In this document: positions 40,640 to 49,851 of the stretch, piece by piece | Position numbering within the stretch: the stretch's first letter is position 1 | How the letters are laid out: every line of letters begins with the position of its first letter | Assembly: GCF_014646255.1 (NCBI RefSeq) | Contig: NZ_BMNC01000009.1 | Span: 198,124-262,123 of the forward strand | Reading direction: 5' to 3' | DNA length: 64,000 bases | Source: Lentzea pudingi | GTDB taxonomy: Bacteria; Actinomycetota; Actinomycetes; Mycobacteriales; Pseudonocardiaceae | The notes under the pieces: model-generated | Told to the model about the DNA's origin: nothing | Databases searched by the model: none | What the model saw: only the letters and a program-made list of their open reading frames with translations | Translations under genes and position numbers: made by a program

Positions 40640-41798
40640 CGTCCAGGTAGACCGCGCGGACCTCGAGCGTCCGCTCGACCTTCTCGATCACGGGCGCGAA
40701 GAACTGGCGCCGGTGGTCGGCGTCGCTCATCGAGATCACCGAGAAGTACATGCTGCCGAACGCCGCGAACAGCGTGGCGTTGCGCAGCATCGCCGACGGC
40801 AGGCCGGGGATCATCGACGGTTTCGCCGGCTCTCCGATCCACTGCTCGGCGATCTCCGGCGTGACCACGATGAGGCCGAGGATCACGAAGAACACGAACA
40901 GCGCGAGCCCGATCACCGCGGCCTGCACGAGCTGGCGGATCGCGAGCATCACCAGCAGGTTGCGCGACTGGCGGCCGTTCAACCGCCTGGGCGGCAACGG
41001 TTCGGTGATCTCGACCCCGGACAGCGGCGTGCCCTTGCAGGCGACGGTGAGCACCTCCGGCCGCAGGTCCTGCTCGACCCGGCCGATCTCGTCGCGCAAC
41101 CGGGCCGCCGCCGCGAGCACGGTGATCGAGGCGAACAGCAGCACGACCAGGCTGACCCGCGGCCAGAGCAGCCGGTTCATCGCCTGCCACAGCTCACCGG
41201 TGAAGAACAGGAAGAGCGTCACGAACAGCATCGGCGGCAACGCGCGGCCGATCAGGTGGACGCTGTTGCGCAGGTCCGCGATCACGTGCCGGATGGCCGC
41301 CTTCAGCAACGCGCCCAGCCCGTAGGTCGTGGCCAGCATCGTCGCCACGAACGCCAGCACGAAGACGACGACGAACCAGGCCAGGGCGCCCCACACCGGT
41401 TCGGGGTGGTCGTCCCCGTCCGGCGCCATGAACCGGATCTCCAGCGCGTACTGGATCAGCGGCGTGATCACCGGGATCACCGCGTAGACGACCAGCACCA
41501 GCACGGTCGCGCGGGGCGAGAAGCTCGGCATCCGCCGCACGAACAACGAGAGCAGCACCCACGCGGAGACCATCACCGCGACGATCACCCCGAGCAGCAC
41601 CCCGCGCGACAGCCCGGTGGACTGCTGCAGCACCAGCCAGGCGAAGCTGCCGACGGCGACGAACGTCAGCGCCGGCAGCATCCGCGGCAGCACGTGCGAC
41701 CGGAAGCCGTAGCCCTCGATCATCGTCGGCGCGCCCTGCCGGACGAACCACTGCTCGGTCCGCCGCACGACCGTCTCCGAAGCCACGGCGAGGATCAT
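40617..41798 (-). CDS. Multi-pass membrane protein, unknown function
   Basis: The 393-residue protein has about seven hydrophobic segments. Four are in the N-terminal half (around 42-57, 68-86, 97-115, 138-160), with more around 190-240 and 290-320, and a soluble stretch of about 60 residues lies between the last two groups. No transporter or enzyme motif was recognised. It is 3 bp downstream of the SDR gene and in the same direction as it and the acyl-CoA synthetase, so the three are probably one operon. Confidence 0.75.
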   Translation of the reverse strand: MILAVASETVVRRTEQWFVRQGAPTMIEGYGFRSHVLPRMLPALTFVAVGSFAWLVLQQSTGLSRGVLLGVIVAVMVSAWVLLSLFVRRMPSFSPRATVLVLVVYAVIPVITPLIQYALEIRFMAPDGDDHPEPVWGALAWFVVVFVLAFVATMLATTYGLGALLKAAIRHVIADLRNSVHLIGRALPPMLFVTLFLFFTGELWQAMNRLLWPRVSLVVLLFASITVLAAAARLRDEIGRVEQDLRPEVLTVACKGTPLSGVEITEPLPPRRLNGRQSRNLLVMLAIRQLVQAAVIGLALFVFFVILGLIVVTPEIAEQWIGEPAKPSMIPGLPSAMLRNATLFAAFGSMYFSVISMSDADHRRQFFAPVIEKVERTLEVRAVYLDVRERAAA

Positions 41799-41801
41799 GC
41801 C

Positions 41802-42617
41802 TCACCGCTCGAACAGCCGCGCCATGACGGAGTAGTAGTGGGTCGGCGTGATGCGGGCGAGCCAGTCGAACGCGTAGGCGTCCGGCCCGACCAGGACGCG
41901 CGACTTGCCCTTCTCCACACCGCGGTGGATGACCTCGGCGGCCTTGTCCGGGGTGGTCAGGGCGATCTTGTCGAAGTCGGCCGCGATCTGCTCCAGCGAC
42001 CGGCCCTGCTCGTCGAGCTCGGCGTGGAAGCGCCCCCTGCGGACGATGTTGGTCTTGATCCCGCCGGGGTGCACCGCGACCGCCGAGACCCCGGTGCCGC
42101 GCAGCTCCTGGCGCAACGAGTCGGTGAAGCCGCGGACGGCGAACTTCGCGGCGCAGTAAGCACTCTGGTTCGGCATGCCGCACAGCCCGAACACGCTGGA
42201 GGTGTTCACGACGACGCCGTAGTTCTGCTTGACCAGCAACGGCAGGAACGCCCGCGTTCCGTTCACGACACCCCAGTAGTTGACGTCGAACAGCCAGGAG
42301 TCGTCCTCCGCCACGGAGTTCAGCACGCTCGTGGACGTGGCGACGCCCGCGTTGTTGAACACGGCCGCGAGCGGCAGGTCCAGCCAGGCCTGCACCTCCT
42401 TGGCGAACCGCTGCACGTCGTCGGCGTCCCGCACGTCGAGGATCCGGCTGAGCACCGGGCCCCGCAGCGACGCGGCGGTCTCCTCCAGGCCGATCTCGTC
42501 GACGTCGGCGATGACCACCGGCGAGCCGTGCAGGGACAGCCGCCGCGCGAGGCTGCGGCCGATCCCCGAGGCCGCCCCGGTGATCACCGCCGGACGCCCT
42601 GAGATCTTGCGGACCAT
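41802..42617 (-). CDS. Short-chain dehydrogenase/reductase (classical)
   Basis: The 271-residue SDR has all landmarks: TGAASGIGRSLA, NNAGVATSTS, the catalytic Ser in VNTSSVFG and YCAAKFAVRGF (YxxxK), then HPGGIKTNI. It resembles actinobacterial SDRs often found beside acyl-CoA synthetases in lipid or steroid metabolism. It lies between the membrane protein and acyl-CoA synthetase genes. Confidence 0.88.
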   Translation of the reverse strand: MVRKISGRPAVITGAASGIGRSLARRLSLHGSPVVIADVDEIGLEETAASLRGPVLSRILDVRDADDVQRFAKEVQAWLDLPLAAVFNNAGVATSTSVLNSVAEDDSWLFDVNYWGVVNGTRAFLPLLVKQNYGVVVNTSSVFGLCGMPNQSAYCAAKFAVRGFTDSLRQELRGTGVSAVAVHPGGIKTNIVRRGRFHAELDEQGRSLEQIAADFDKIALTTPDKAAEVIHRGVEKGKSRVLVGPDAYAFDWLARITPTHYYSVMARLFER

Positions 42618-42656
42618 GTGTCTGCTCCTGTCGTCGGGGACGGCGGAGCACTCACG

Positions 42657-44312
42657 TTAGCGGCGCAGCTCGGGGAACTGGTCGTCCCGCCACTCCCCCG
42701 TCCCGTCGAAGCCCTCCTCCTCGCGCGTGCGCAGGTCGACGCGCCGGATCTTGCCCGAGACGGTCTTGGGCAGCTCGGAAAACTCGAGGCGCCGGATCCG
42801 CTGGTACGGCGCGAGGTTCTCGCGGGCGTGCTTCAGGATCTCCAGCGCGGTCTCGTGGTTCGGCTCCCATCCAGCGCTCAACGCCACGTACGCCTTGGGC
42901 ACGGCCAGCCGGAGCGGATCGGGCGCGGGCACCACCGCCGCCTCGGTGACAGCGGGGTGCTCGATCAGCACGCTCTCCAGCTCGAACGGCGAGATCTTGT
43001 AGTCCGACGCCTTGAACACGTCGTCCGTGCGCCCGATGTAGAACAGGTAGCCGTCCTCGTCCCGGCTCGCGATGTCGCCCGTGTGGTAGTAACCGCCGGC
43101 CATCGCCTCGGCGTTGCGCTCGTCGTCGCCGAAGTAGCCGACCATCAGCGACATCGGCCGCTCGCGCAGGTCGACGCAGATCTCGCCCTCCTCGGCCGGT
43201 GTGCCGGTGATCGGGTCGACGAGCACCACCGGGACGCCCCGCAGCGGCAGGCCCATCGAGCCGAGCTTCACCGGCGCGCCCGGCACGTTGCCGACGGACA
43301 GGGTGGTCTCGGTCTGGCCGAAGCCGTCGCGGATCGTGAGGCCCCACTGCTTCTGGACCTGCTCGACCACCTCGGGGTTCAGCGGCTCGCCGGCGGCCAC
43401 GACCTCGCGCAGCCCGCCCGGTCCACCGCTGAGGTCGGCCTTGATCAGCATCCGCCACACCGTCGGCGGCGCGCAGAACGTGCTGACGCCCTTCGCGCGG
43501 ATCTGGCCGAGCAACGCGGCCGCGTCGAACCGGGCGTAGTTGTAGACGAAGATCGTCGCTTCGGCGATCCACGGCGCGAAGAAGCAGCTCCAGGCGTGCT
43601 TGGCCCAGCCCGGCGAGCTGATGTTGAGGTGCACGTCGCCGGGCTTCACGCCGATCCAGTGCATGGTCGTCATGTGCCCGACGGGGTACGAGACCTGGGT
43701 GTGCTCGACGAGCTTCGGACGGCTGGTCGTGCCGGAGGTGAAGTAGAGCAACAGGCGGTCGTCGGCGCTGGTCTCCGGGTGCGGCAACGGGTTCTCGGGC
43801 GCCTCGGCCGTCTCCGCGTAGTCGAGCCAGCCCGCCGCCGTGCCGCCGACGGAGATCAGCACGGGTCCGTCCTCGAACTTGCCGGCGTCCTCCACCCGCG
43901 CGATGACGTGCCGCACGGAACCGCGGTGCAGCCGGTCGGCGAGGTCGGCGGGCCCGAGCGCGGTGGTCGTCGGCATGATCACCGCGCCGAGCTTCATCAC
44001 CGCGAGCATCGACTCCCAGAGCTCGGCCTGGTTGCCCAGCATGATCATCACGCTGTCGCCGCGGCCGACGCCGTGCCCCGCGAGCCAGCGCGCGACGCTG
44101 TTGGAGCGGCGGCGCAACTCCTCGAACGAGTAGGCGCGCTCGGAGCCGTCCTCCTCGACGACGTGCAACGCCGTGGTGTCGTTGCCTTCCGCGATGACGT
44201 CGAACCAGTCGTGCGCCCAGTTGAAGGCGCCGTCGAAGCTCGGCCAGGTGAACGCGTCGGGGTCCGTGAGCATCAGGTCGCGGGCCGCGCGGTAGATGTC
44301 GTGACTGGACAT
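42657..44312 (-). CDS. Acyl-CoA synthetase (AMP-forming)
   Basis: The 551-residue adenylate-forming enzyme has the P-loop YFTSGTTSRPKLVEHTQ, the A5 segment IRDGFGQTETT, GYYHTGDIA and the catalytic Lys in PKTVSGKIRRVDLR. The overall pattern is of medium-chain or acetoacetyl-type acyl-CoA synthetases. I start at MSSHDIYRAA. A GTG 30 bp upstream is possible. It is divergent from a GAF-LuxR regulator across 44 bp, probably its controller. Confidence 0.87.
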   Translation of the reverse strand: MSSHDIYRAARDLMLTDPDAFTWPSFDGAFNWAHDWFDVIAEGNDTTALHVVEEDGSERAYSFEELRRRSNSVARWLAGHGVGRGDSVMIMLGNQAELWESMLAVMKLGAVIMPTTTALGPADLADRLHRGSVRHVIARVEDAGKFEDGPVLISVGGTAAGWLDYAETAEAPENPLPHPETSADDRLLLYFTSGTTSRPKLVEHTQVSYPVGHMTTMHWIGVKPGDVHLNISSPGWAKHAWSCFFAPWIAEATIFVYNYARFDAAALLGQIRAKGVSTFCAPPTVWRMLIKADLSGGPGGLREVVAAGEPLNPEVVEQVQKQWGLTIRDGFGQTETTLSVGNVPGAPVKLGSMGLPLRGVPVVLVDPITGTPAEEGEICVDLRERPMSLMVGYFGDDERNAEAMAGGYYHTGDIASRDEDGYLFYIGRTDDVFKASDYKISPFELESVLIEHPAVTEAAVVPAPDPLRLAVPKAYVALSAGWEPNHETALEILKHARENLAPYQRIRRLEFSELPKTVSGKIRRVDLRTREEEGFDGTGEWRDDQFPELRR

Positions 44313-44356
44313 GTCGCAGAGGGTGGGGAGGACCGGGGCCACCGGGCTACCCCCGG

Positions 44357-45184
44357 ATGGGGGTGTACCCCTTTTCGAGGGTGCGGCCGTCAGCGAAACT
44401 GCTCGACGTGCTGCCAGACCGCTTCCAGACGTTGCTGCCGCAACGCCTGGACATGCTCCGCCGAGCCACCGGGCTGCCCGTCGTGTTCGGCGGCGCGGTC
44501 ACGCCCGGCCACGAGCTGCTGCTGACCAGCTTCCAGGGCACGCACGGCACGTCATTGCACGGACTGCGCGTCGGCACGGGCCGGGGCCTGGGTGGCACCG
44601 CGATCGCGATGGGCACCGCGGTCCGCGTCAACGACTACGCGACCACGCGCGCGATCACCCACGAGTTCGACCAGATGGTGGTGGTGAACGAACGCCTGAC
44701 CTCGGTGTTCGCCTACCCGGTGACGGTGCGCGGCACCGTGCACGGCGTCCTCTACGGCGCCGTGCGCGGGCAGGCGACCGTCGGTGACCGGGCGATCAGG
44801 ATGGCCGGTGCCATCGCACAGGGATTCGCACAGGACCTGGACATGCCTTTCCCTCAAAATCAGACACTGCACACACAGGCCGCACTTCGTGAACTGGCCG
44901 AGGTCGCCAAGCTCGTCGGCGATCCCGTGCTGCGCGAACGACTTCGCAAGGTGCACCAGAACCTCGGCGGTGAGCCCGCCGTCAGCGTCCCCACCGGTCT
45001 GACACCGCGCGAACTCGATACGCTGCGGCTGGCCGCGGTCGGTGCGTCCAACCGGGAGATCGCCGCCGAGCTCGGGTTGAGCACCGAAACCGTCAAGGCC
45101 TACCTCCGGGGCGCGATGCGCAAGCTGGGGGTGCACAACAGAACCGCCGCCGTCCACGCGGCGAGGTCGACGGGAGCGCTCTAG
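44357..45184 (+). CDS. GAF-domain LuxR-family regulator
   Basis: The 275-residue protein has a sensory GAF-like domain (about 30-170; TSLHGLRVGTGRGLGGTAIAMGTAVRVNDY) followed by a LuxR helix-turn-helix (LTPRELDTLRLAAVGASNREIAAELGLSTETVKAYL). This fold is known in IclR/LuxR hybrids that control acyl-CoA synthetase genes, which fits the divergent arrangement here. The ligand is unknown. Confidence 0.83.
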   Translation: MGVYPFSRVRPSAKLLDVLPDRFQTLLPQRLDMLRRATGLPVVFGGAVTPGHELLLTSFQGTHGTSLHGLRVGTGRGLGGTAIAMGTAVRVNDYATTRAITHEFDQMVVVNERLTSVFAYPVTVRGTVHGVLYGAVRGQATVGDRAIRMAGAIAQGFAQDLDMPFPQNQTLHTQAALRELAEVAKLVGDPVLRERLRKVHQNLGGEPAVSVPTGLTPRELDTLRLAAVGASNREIAAELGLSTETVKAYLRGAMRKLGVHNRTAAVHAARSTGAL

Positions 45185-45220
45185 GGCTGTCATCGAACCA
45201 GACTTCGATACAGTCCCCGG

Positions 45221-45643
45221 ATGTCGTTGATGGAGAAGGCCGTGATCGGCACCGATCGCCTGCTCTACAAGCTGACCGGCGGCAAGTTCACCCTCGTGTC
45301 GTTGTCGAAGCAGACAGGCCTGACGCTGATCACCGTGGGCGCCAAGTCCGGTGAGCGGCGCGAGAACCAGGTCCAGTACGTGGCCGACGGCGACTCGATG
45401 CTGGTCGTGGGGTCCAACTGGGGCAAGCCGAACCACCCCGCGTGGACCGCGAACCTGCTGAAGAACCCGGACATCCAGGTGAACGTGCGCGGTGACGTCC
45501 GCGCCGTGCGGGGCACGTTGCTCGAAGGCGCCGAGCGGGAGGCCGCCTGGACCCGCATGGTGGCGGCCTGGCCCGCGTTCCAGGACTACGTGGAGCGCTC
45601 AGGCGGTCGCGAGCTGAGGGTCTTCCGCCTCACCGCGCGCTGA
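45221..45643 (+). CDS. Deazaflavin (F420)-dependent nitroreductase-family protein
   Basis: The 140-residue protein has a split-barrel fold with LTLITVGAKSGERRENQVQYV, GSNWGKPNHPAWTANLLKNPDIQVNV and WPAFQDYVERSGGRELRVFRL, the signature of the DDN/Rv3547 family that uses F420H2 in actinobacteria. The substrate could be a quinone, a nitro compound or a lipid-linked compound. Its 3' end overlaps that of the convergent membrane-protein gene by 45 bp. Confidence 0.87.
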   Translation: MSLMEKAVIGTDRLLYKLTGGKFTLVSLSKQTGLTLITVGAKSGERRENQVQYVADGDSMLVVGSNWGKPNHPAWTANLLKNPDIQVNVRGDVRAVRGTLLEGAEREAAWTRMVAAWPAFQDYVERSGGRELRVFRLTAR

Positions 45644-46162
45644 GTCCCACGCCAGCCACACGCAGCCCGCGATCATGAGCACGCCGTGTGCGATGCGCAC
45701 CGCGGGCGGCGTGAAGAACTGCGGCAGGAACAACGCGAACCCGGCCGCGAACACGATCGCCGCGGTGGTGCGGAGCTTCAGCGCGACCATGACCGCCGCG
45801 ACGCCCATGGTGACGAGGCCGACCCCGAACATCGTGACGGCGAACGGGTTGTAGCGCACGGCCTCGGCCAGTTCGAGGACGTTCGGCTGCTGCGCGACGG
45901 CGTGCAGGCCGAAGTCCTCGGCGCCGTAGTACGGCAGCGTGAGGCCGGCGCCGACCCAGAACGTGATCGCGGCCGTGCGGTGGATCTCCAGCAACGCGAT
46001 CGGCACCAGGATGAAGCCGATCATCGCGAACAGGTGCGACAGGACCCACGCGGTCGACCCCATCGAGGCCGCGGCTCCTGCGGCCGTCGTCTCGTCGTGC
46101 CACGGTCTCGAGGCCGGGTACAGCAGGAAGAGCAGCCCTGCGGCGATGAGCGTCCACTTCAC
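45599..46162 (-). CDS. Small integral membrane protein
   Basis: The 187-residue protein has about five hydrophobic helices (LIAAGLLFLLYPAS; VLSHLFAMIGFILVPIALLEI; AAITFWVGAGLTLPYYG; FAVTMFGVGLVTMGVAAVMVALKL; AIVFAAGFALFLPQFF). The GTG start overlaps the TetR stop (GTGA), so TetR controls it directly. The role is unknown, and the family is common behind TetR genes in actinomycetes. Confidence 0.8.
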   Translation of the reverse strand: MKWTLIAAGLLFLLYPASRPWHDETTAAGAAASMGSTAWVLSHLFAMIGFILVPIALLEIHRTAAITFWVGAGLTLPYYGAEDFGLHAVAQQPNVLELAEAVRYNPFAVTMFGVGLVTMGVAAVMVALKLRTTAAIVFAAGFALFLPQFFTPPAVRIAHGVLMIAGCVWLAWDSARGEAEDPQLATA

Positions 46163-46722
46163 GATTGCCCCCTGAGATCGGTGAGGTACATCCGGACGAG
46201 CTGGTCGTAGGTGTCGTCGAGACCCTCCGGCAGGCCGAAACCGCCACCGGACTCGATCGACGCGAAGCCGTGCACGATCACCCGCAGCCTGCGCGTGGCG
46301 TGGATGGCGTCGGAGCCCTCCAGGCCGTAGCTCCGCAGGGTCGCGAGCAGGACCTCCATGAACTTCAGGCCGGCCGCCCGCTGCAGTTCGTCGTGCAGCG
46401 GGTCCATCGGCATGGCCGTGTACCGCTTCGGGTGTTCCTGGACGTACGCGCGGTAGGAGTGCATCAACACCCTCACCGCCTCGTCGCCCGACAGACCCAG
46501 GACGGCGTCGGTGAAACGCGCTGTCATCTCCTCGATCAGACGCACTCCCACCAGGCCTCGGAGCTCGCCGAGGCTCGCGACGTGCTTGTACAGCGAGGGT
46601 GTGGCGACACCGGTCCGTGCGGCCACGGCGGCGAGCGTCAGTGCGTCGACGCCGTGCTCGTCGACCAGCTCCAGTGCGGCGTCCACGACCTTGGCGGTGG
46701 TGAGACGTGGGCGAACAGCCAT
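46159..46722 (-). CDS. TetR-family repressor
   Basis: The 187-residue protein has an N-terminal helix-turn-helix (VDALTLAAVAARTGVATPSLYKHVASLGEL) and a C-terminal ligand domain (TetR_C-like, FTDAVLGLSGDEAVRVLMHSYRAYV). It is coupled to the membrane-protein gene that follows. A palindromic AGCTAA/TTAGCT operator lies 9-25 bp upstream of its start, which fits autoregulation. Confidence 0.9.
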   Translation of the reverse strand: MAVRPRLTTAKVVDAALELVDEHGVDALTLAAVAARTGVATPSLYKHVASLGELRGLVGVRLIEEMTARFTDAVLGLSGDEAVRVLMHSYRAYVQEHPKRYTAMPMDPLHDELQRAAGLKFMEVLLATLRSYGLEGSDAIHATRRLRVIVHGFASIESGGGFGLPEGLDDTYDQLVRMYLTDLRGQS

Positions 46723-46730
46723 AGCCCAAA

Positions 46731-46747
46731 AGCTAACAGCATTAGCT
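46731..46747. promoter_or_regulatory. Candidate TetR operator
   Basis: AGCTAA and TTAGCT face each other across 5 nt (CAGCA), a typical TetR-family operator layout, immediately upstream of the repressor start at 46722. Confidence 0.55.
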
Positions 46748-46853
46748 CAGGGCCGTCCAGGACAGGTTTTGTGAAGATCTTGCGGATCCCCCGCGCAATC
46801 CGTGCCCTCGGCGCTATGAAGGTCAGGTCATTCGCATCGGCAAGGAGAATCCA

Positions 46854-48308
46854 TTGCGATCAGCCAAGATCCTGGGGGCGGTCTCCGCGAGCGCACTGTT
46901 CGCGGCGACCTTTGCGGCTGCACCGGCCACCGCCGGTCCGACGTTGCAGAACTCGATCGACCCCGGCTCCGTCAAGGAGTCGATCGAGTACCTGATGCAG
47001 ACCTATCGAGTCAGCGAGCGCGAGGCGCTGCGCAGACTCGAGCTCCAGAACGACGCGACGAAGCTCGAAGCCACGCTGAACAAGGAGGCCGCCGGCGAGT
47101 ACGGCGGCATGTGGATCGACCAGCAGGCGGGCGGCAAGCTCGTCGTCGCGATGACGAAGCCCGTTGCCGCGCAACGTCACATCGCGGCACTGCCGGACCG
47201 CACCAACGTCACCGTGCGCACGGTGAGGAACTCGCTGGCGTCGCTGCGGACGACGTACGACCGGATCAGCGGCCAGGTCGGGGAGAAGGCCGAGTCGGTG
47301 TACCTGCCGGCCATCAGCCAGACCGAGAACAAGGTCGTCGTCTGGGAACGCTCTTGGCTCAAGAAGCCCGGCGTGGCGGCGCAGGCGGAAGCGCGCACGT
47401 TCGACGCCGACCCGAGCCTCGTGTCGGCCCGCACGCTGCAGAAGCCGACGCCGTACGCGGGCAACCCGGTCGACTGGGGCTTCTGCCACCCGCTCTACTG
47501 CACGAACTACGGTCCCATGCGCGGCGGCCTGCGCCTGGACATGCAGCGCGACGCGGCCCCCGGTCAGACTCCCACCTGGGGCGGGTGCACCGCCGGGTTC
47601 AACCTGCGCACCACGGGCGGCGCGTTCCCCGGTGTCCCCTGGGTGCTGACCGCGGGCCACTGCGTGAGCACCAAGACGAACGGCACGCCCACTCAGCACA
47701 ACAACCAGCCGATCCTCGAGCAGCGCTACGTCTGGAAGAACGCCTACCCGTACGACTACAACGCCGTGAGGTACGTCAACGCCGCCACTGCGAACACGTG
47801 GCTGGAGGGCCAGACCAACCGCAACACGGTCCTCAAGTACTGCCGCAACGGCGGCCTGGACAGCAACGGCGACACCCCGTGCGGCCCGCAGGCGACCTCC
47901 CAGAACCAGGAGATCACCTCGGTCACCCCGCTGGAGCAGATCCTGACCGGCGCGATCGTGTGCGCCACCGGGTCCGGTTCCAGCCGGGTGAACTACCCGG
48001 ACTCCGTCGACAGCGGCGCCGGTGAGGGCTACCTCGTCGGCACCCGGTGCGGCCGGGTCCTCTCGACCGACGTCGGCATCAACACCGACGTGTGCGCGAG
48101 GAACGGCGACAGCGGCAGCCCGTTGTTCAGCCAGGTCACCAAGGCAGGGCTCGGCATCCTCAACGGCAGCCAGCAGGCCCGCAGCGGCGCCTGCCAGCTC
48201 GGCGAGCTGAACAACTACTCGCCGCTCTCGACGGTGCTCGAGGACCTCAGCGCTCGCCAGATCAGCGGCGGCTCGGTCTTCAACGTCATCACCACCCCGC
48301 AGGGCTGA
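46854..48308 (+). CDS. Secreted trypsin-like serine protease (S1, alpha-lytic type)
   Basis: The 484-residue preproenzyme has a TTG start with AAGGAG 6 nt upstream, a signal peptide to about residue 27, a long pro-region (about 28-200) and a chymotrypsin-fold protease. The catalytic His is in VLTAGHCVS, the probable Asp in YDYNAVRYV, and the Ser in NGDSGSPLF. Paired cysteines (FCHPLYC, GGCTAG, KYCRNGG) suit extracellular stability. The pro-region should act as a folding chaperone, as in streptogrisin-like enzymes. It is a single gene with its own terminator. Confidence 0.9.
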   Translation: MRSAKILGAVSASALFAATFAAAPATAGPTLQNSIDPGSVKESIEYLMQTYRVSEREALRRLELQNDATKLEATLNKEAAGEYGGMWIDQQAGGKLVVAMTKPVAAQRHIAALPDRTNVTVRTVRNSLASLRTTYDRISGQVGEKAESVYLPAISQTENKVVVWERSWLKKPGVAAQAEARTFDADPSLVSARTLQKPTPYAGNPVDWGFCHPLYCTNYGPMRGGLRLDMQRDAAPGQTPTWGGCTAGFNLRTTGGAFPGVPWVLTAGHCVSTKTNGTPTQHNNQPILEQRYVWKNAYPYDYNAVRYVNAATANTWLEGQTNRNTVLKYCRNGGLDSNGDTPCGPQATSQNQEITSVTPLEQILTGAIVCATGSGSSRVNYPDSVDSGAGEGYLVGTRCGRVLSTDVGINTDVCARNGDSGSPLFSQVTKAGLGILNGSQQARSGACQLGELNNYSPLSTVLEDLSARQISGGSVFNVITTPQG

Positions 48309-48316
48309 TGCCCGCC

Positions 48317-48352
48317 GTCTCCGGAGGGCCTGGCTCCAGGCCCTCCGGAGAC
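48317..48352 (+). terminator. Hairpin terminator after the S1 protease
   Basis: A perfect 16-bp stem GTCTCCGGAGGGCCTG (48317-48332) with its complement (48337-48352) and the 4-nt loop GCTC lies 9 nt after the stop codon. It is followed by CGCGTTT. Confidence 0.8.
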
Positions 48353-48403
48353 GCGTTTCCGACTTAAGCAGCCTTAAATCCGCTGGTATGGACGTAGATC
48401 ACT

Positions 48404-48417
48404 TGAGAGCGCTCTCA
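48404..48417. promoter_or_regulatory. LacI-family-type operator upstream of GH16
   Basis: TGAGAGCGCTCTCA is a perfect 14-bp palindrome with the central CG and the GAGCGCTC core of the actinomycete CebR/CelR operators (TGGGAGCGCTCCCA). It lies about 105 bp upstream of the beta-glucanase start, in the right place to repress a promoter. No LacI gene is in the window. Confidence 0.6.
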
Positions 48418-48521
48418 TCTGACAAATTCGTGAAAACCTTTACACGTTGACCGAGGGTCACGGCGCGACAACACTTCCGAACCACTGGGCGCACAACTCA
48501 ACACCCGGAAAGGTCGGTTCG

Positions 48522-49745
48522 ATGCAGCGACGCATCGGGACGGCCCTCGCTGCCGCCTTGATGGTGGCCGCAGGGATCACCGTCGCCACCACCAGCCAAG
48601 CTCCCCCTGCCAACGCGGCGGTGACCTGGGCCGACGAATTCAACGCTCCCGCCGGCTCAGGTGTCGACGGTGGCAAGTGGAACATGGAAGTGGGCAACAA
48701 CAACGGCAACAACAGGGAACACCAGTGGTACCAGTCGGGTACCTCCAACGCGGCGCACGACGGCCAGGGCAACCTCGTCATCACCGCCAAGAAGGAGAAC
48801 CCCGGCAACTACAACTGCTGGTACGGCCGGTGTCAGTACACGTCCGCGCGCATCAACACCGCGAACAAGTTCACCCAGACCTACGGCCGGTTCGAAGCGC
48901 GCATGAAGATGCCGCGCGGCAAGGGGATCTGGCCCGCGTTCTGGATGCTCGGCGCCGACATCAACACCGGCAACCCGTGGCCGGGTTCGGGCGAGATCGA
49001 CATCATGGAGTTCCTGGGACACCAGACGAACACCGTGTACGGCACGATCCACGGCCCTGGTTACTCCGGCGCGGGCGGCAAGTCCCACGCCTACAACGGC
49101 CCGAACTTCTCCGACGGTTTCCACAACTTCGCGGTTGACTGGAAGCCCGGTGAGATCACGTGGTCGGTGGACGGCAACGTTTACGCCCGCAACACGCCGA
49201 CGGACGTCAACGGCAACCCGTGGGTGTTCAACAAGCCGTTCTTCATCATCATCAACCTCGCGGTCGGTGGTGAGTGGCCGGGCTACCCGGACGCCAGCAC
49301 GACGTTCCCGCAGCAGCTCGTGATCGACTGGGTCCGCGCCTCCTCCGCCGACACCCCGCCTGTCGGTGGTGGCTCGGAGATCCGCGGCATCGGCGGCAAG
49401 TGCCTCGACGTCCCGTGGGCCAACACGGCCAACGGCACGCCCATCCAGATCGTCGGCTGCAACGGCAACGCCGCCCAGAAGTGGAGCCGTCCAGGAGACG
49501 GCACGATCCGCGCGCTGGGCAAGTGCCTCGACGTCAACGCCGGCGGTAACGCCAACGGCACCGTGGTCCAGCTCTGGGACTGCAACGGGTCCGGTGCGCA
49601 GCAATGGGCCGTCAGCGGGGCACAGGACATCGTGAACCCGCAGTCCAACAAGTGTCTCGACGCCGTGGGCGGTTCCTCGGCTGACGGCACGAGAACCCAC
49701 ATCTGGGACTGCCTCGGCGTCGCCAGCCAGAAGTGGGCGGTCTGA
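48522..49745 (+). CDS. Secreted GH16 beta-1,3-glucanase with ricin-type (CBM13) domain
   Basis: The 407-residue protein has a signal peptide (about 1-33). The GH16 catalytic domain carries the nucleophile/acid signature GEIDIMEFLG and the flanking FWMLGADINTG. After a short linker (ADTPPVGGG), a beta-trefoil carbohydrate-binding module holds three QxW-like repeats (AAQKWSR, AQQWAV, SQKWAV). It should cleave beta-1,3-glucan such as fungal cell walls or laminarin. The start MQRRIG is chosen because GGAAAGG precedes it. Control by the LacI-type palindrome at 48404 is likely. Confidence 0.92.
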   Translation: MQRRIGTALAAALMVAAGITVATTSQAPPANAAVTWADEFNAPAGSGVDGGKWNMEVGNNNGNNREHQWYQSGTSNAAHDGQGNLVITAKKENPGNYNCWYGRCQYTSARINTANKFTQTYGRFEARMKMPRGKGIWPAFWMLGADINTGNPWPGSGEIDIMEFLGHQTNTVYGTIHGPGYSGAGGKSHAYNGPNFSDGFHNFAVDWKPGEITWSVDGNVYARNTPTDVNGNPWVFNKPFFIIINLAVGGEWPGYPDASTTFPQQLVIDWVRASSADTPPVGGGSEIRGIGGKCLDVPWANTANGTPIQIVGCNGNAAQKWSRPGDGTIRALGKCLDVNAGGNANGTVVQLWDCNGSGAQQWAVSGAQDIVNPQSNKCLDAVGGSSADGTRTHIWDCLGVASQKWAV

Positions 49746-49791
49746 GGTCTCTCCTCGTCGGGTCGCGCACGACCTGACCGGGAGGAGTGCG

Positions 49792-49836
49792 GCGCTGGAC
49801 GTGAACCCCCGCGGCGGATGGGTTCACGTCCAGCGC
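49792..49836. terminator. Bidirectional hairpin terminator
   Basis: A perfect 17-bp stem GCGCTGGACGTGAACCC (49792-49808) with its complement (49820-49836) and an 11-nt loop lies between the ends of the GH16 gene and the convergent cyclodeaminase-like gene. It is followed by a TTTC on the plus strand. Confidence 0.8.
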
Positions 49837-49851
49837 TTTCTCGTTGGCTCT

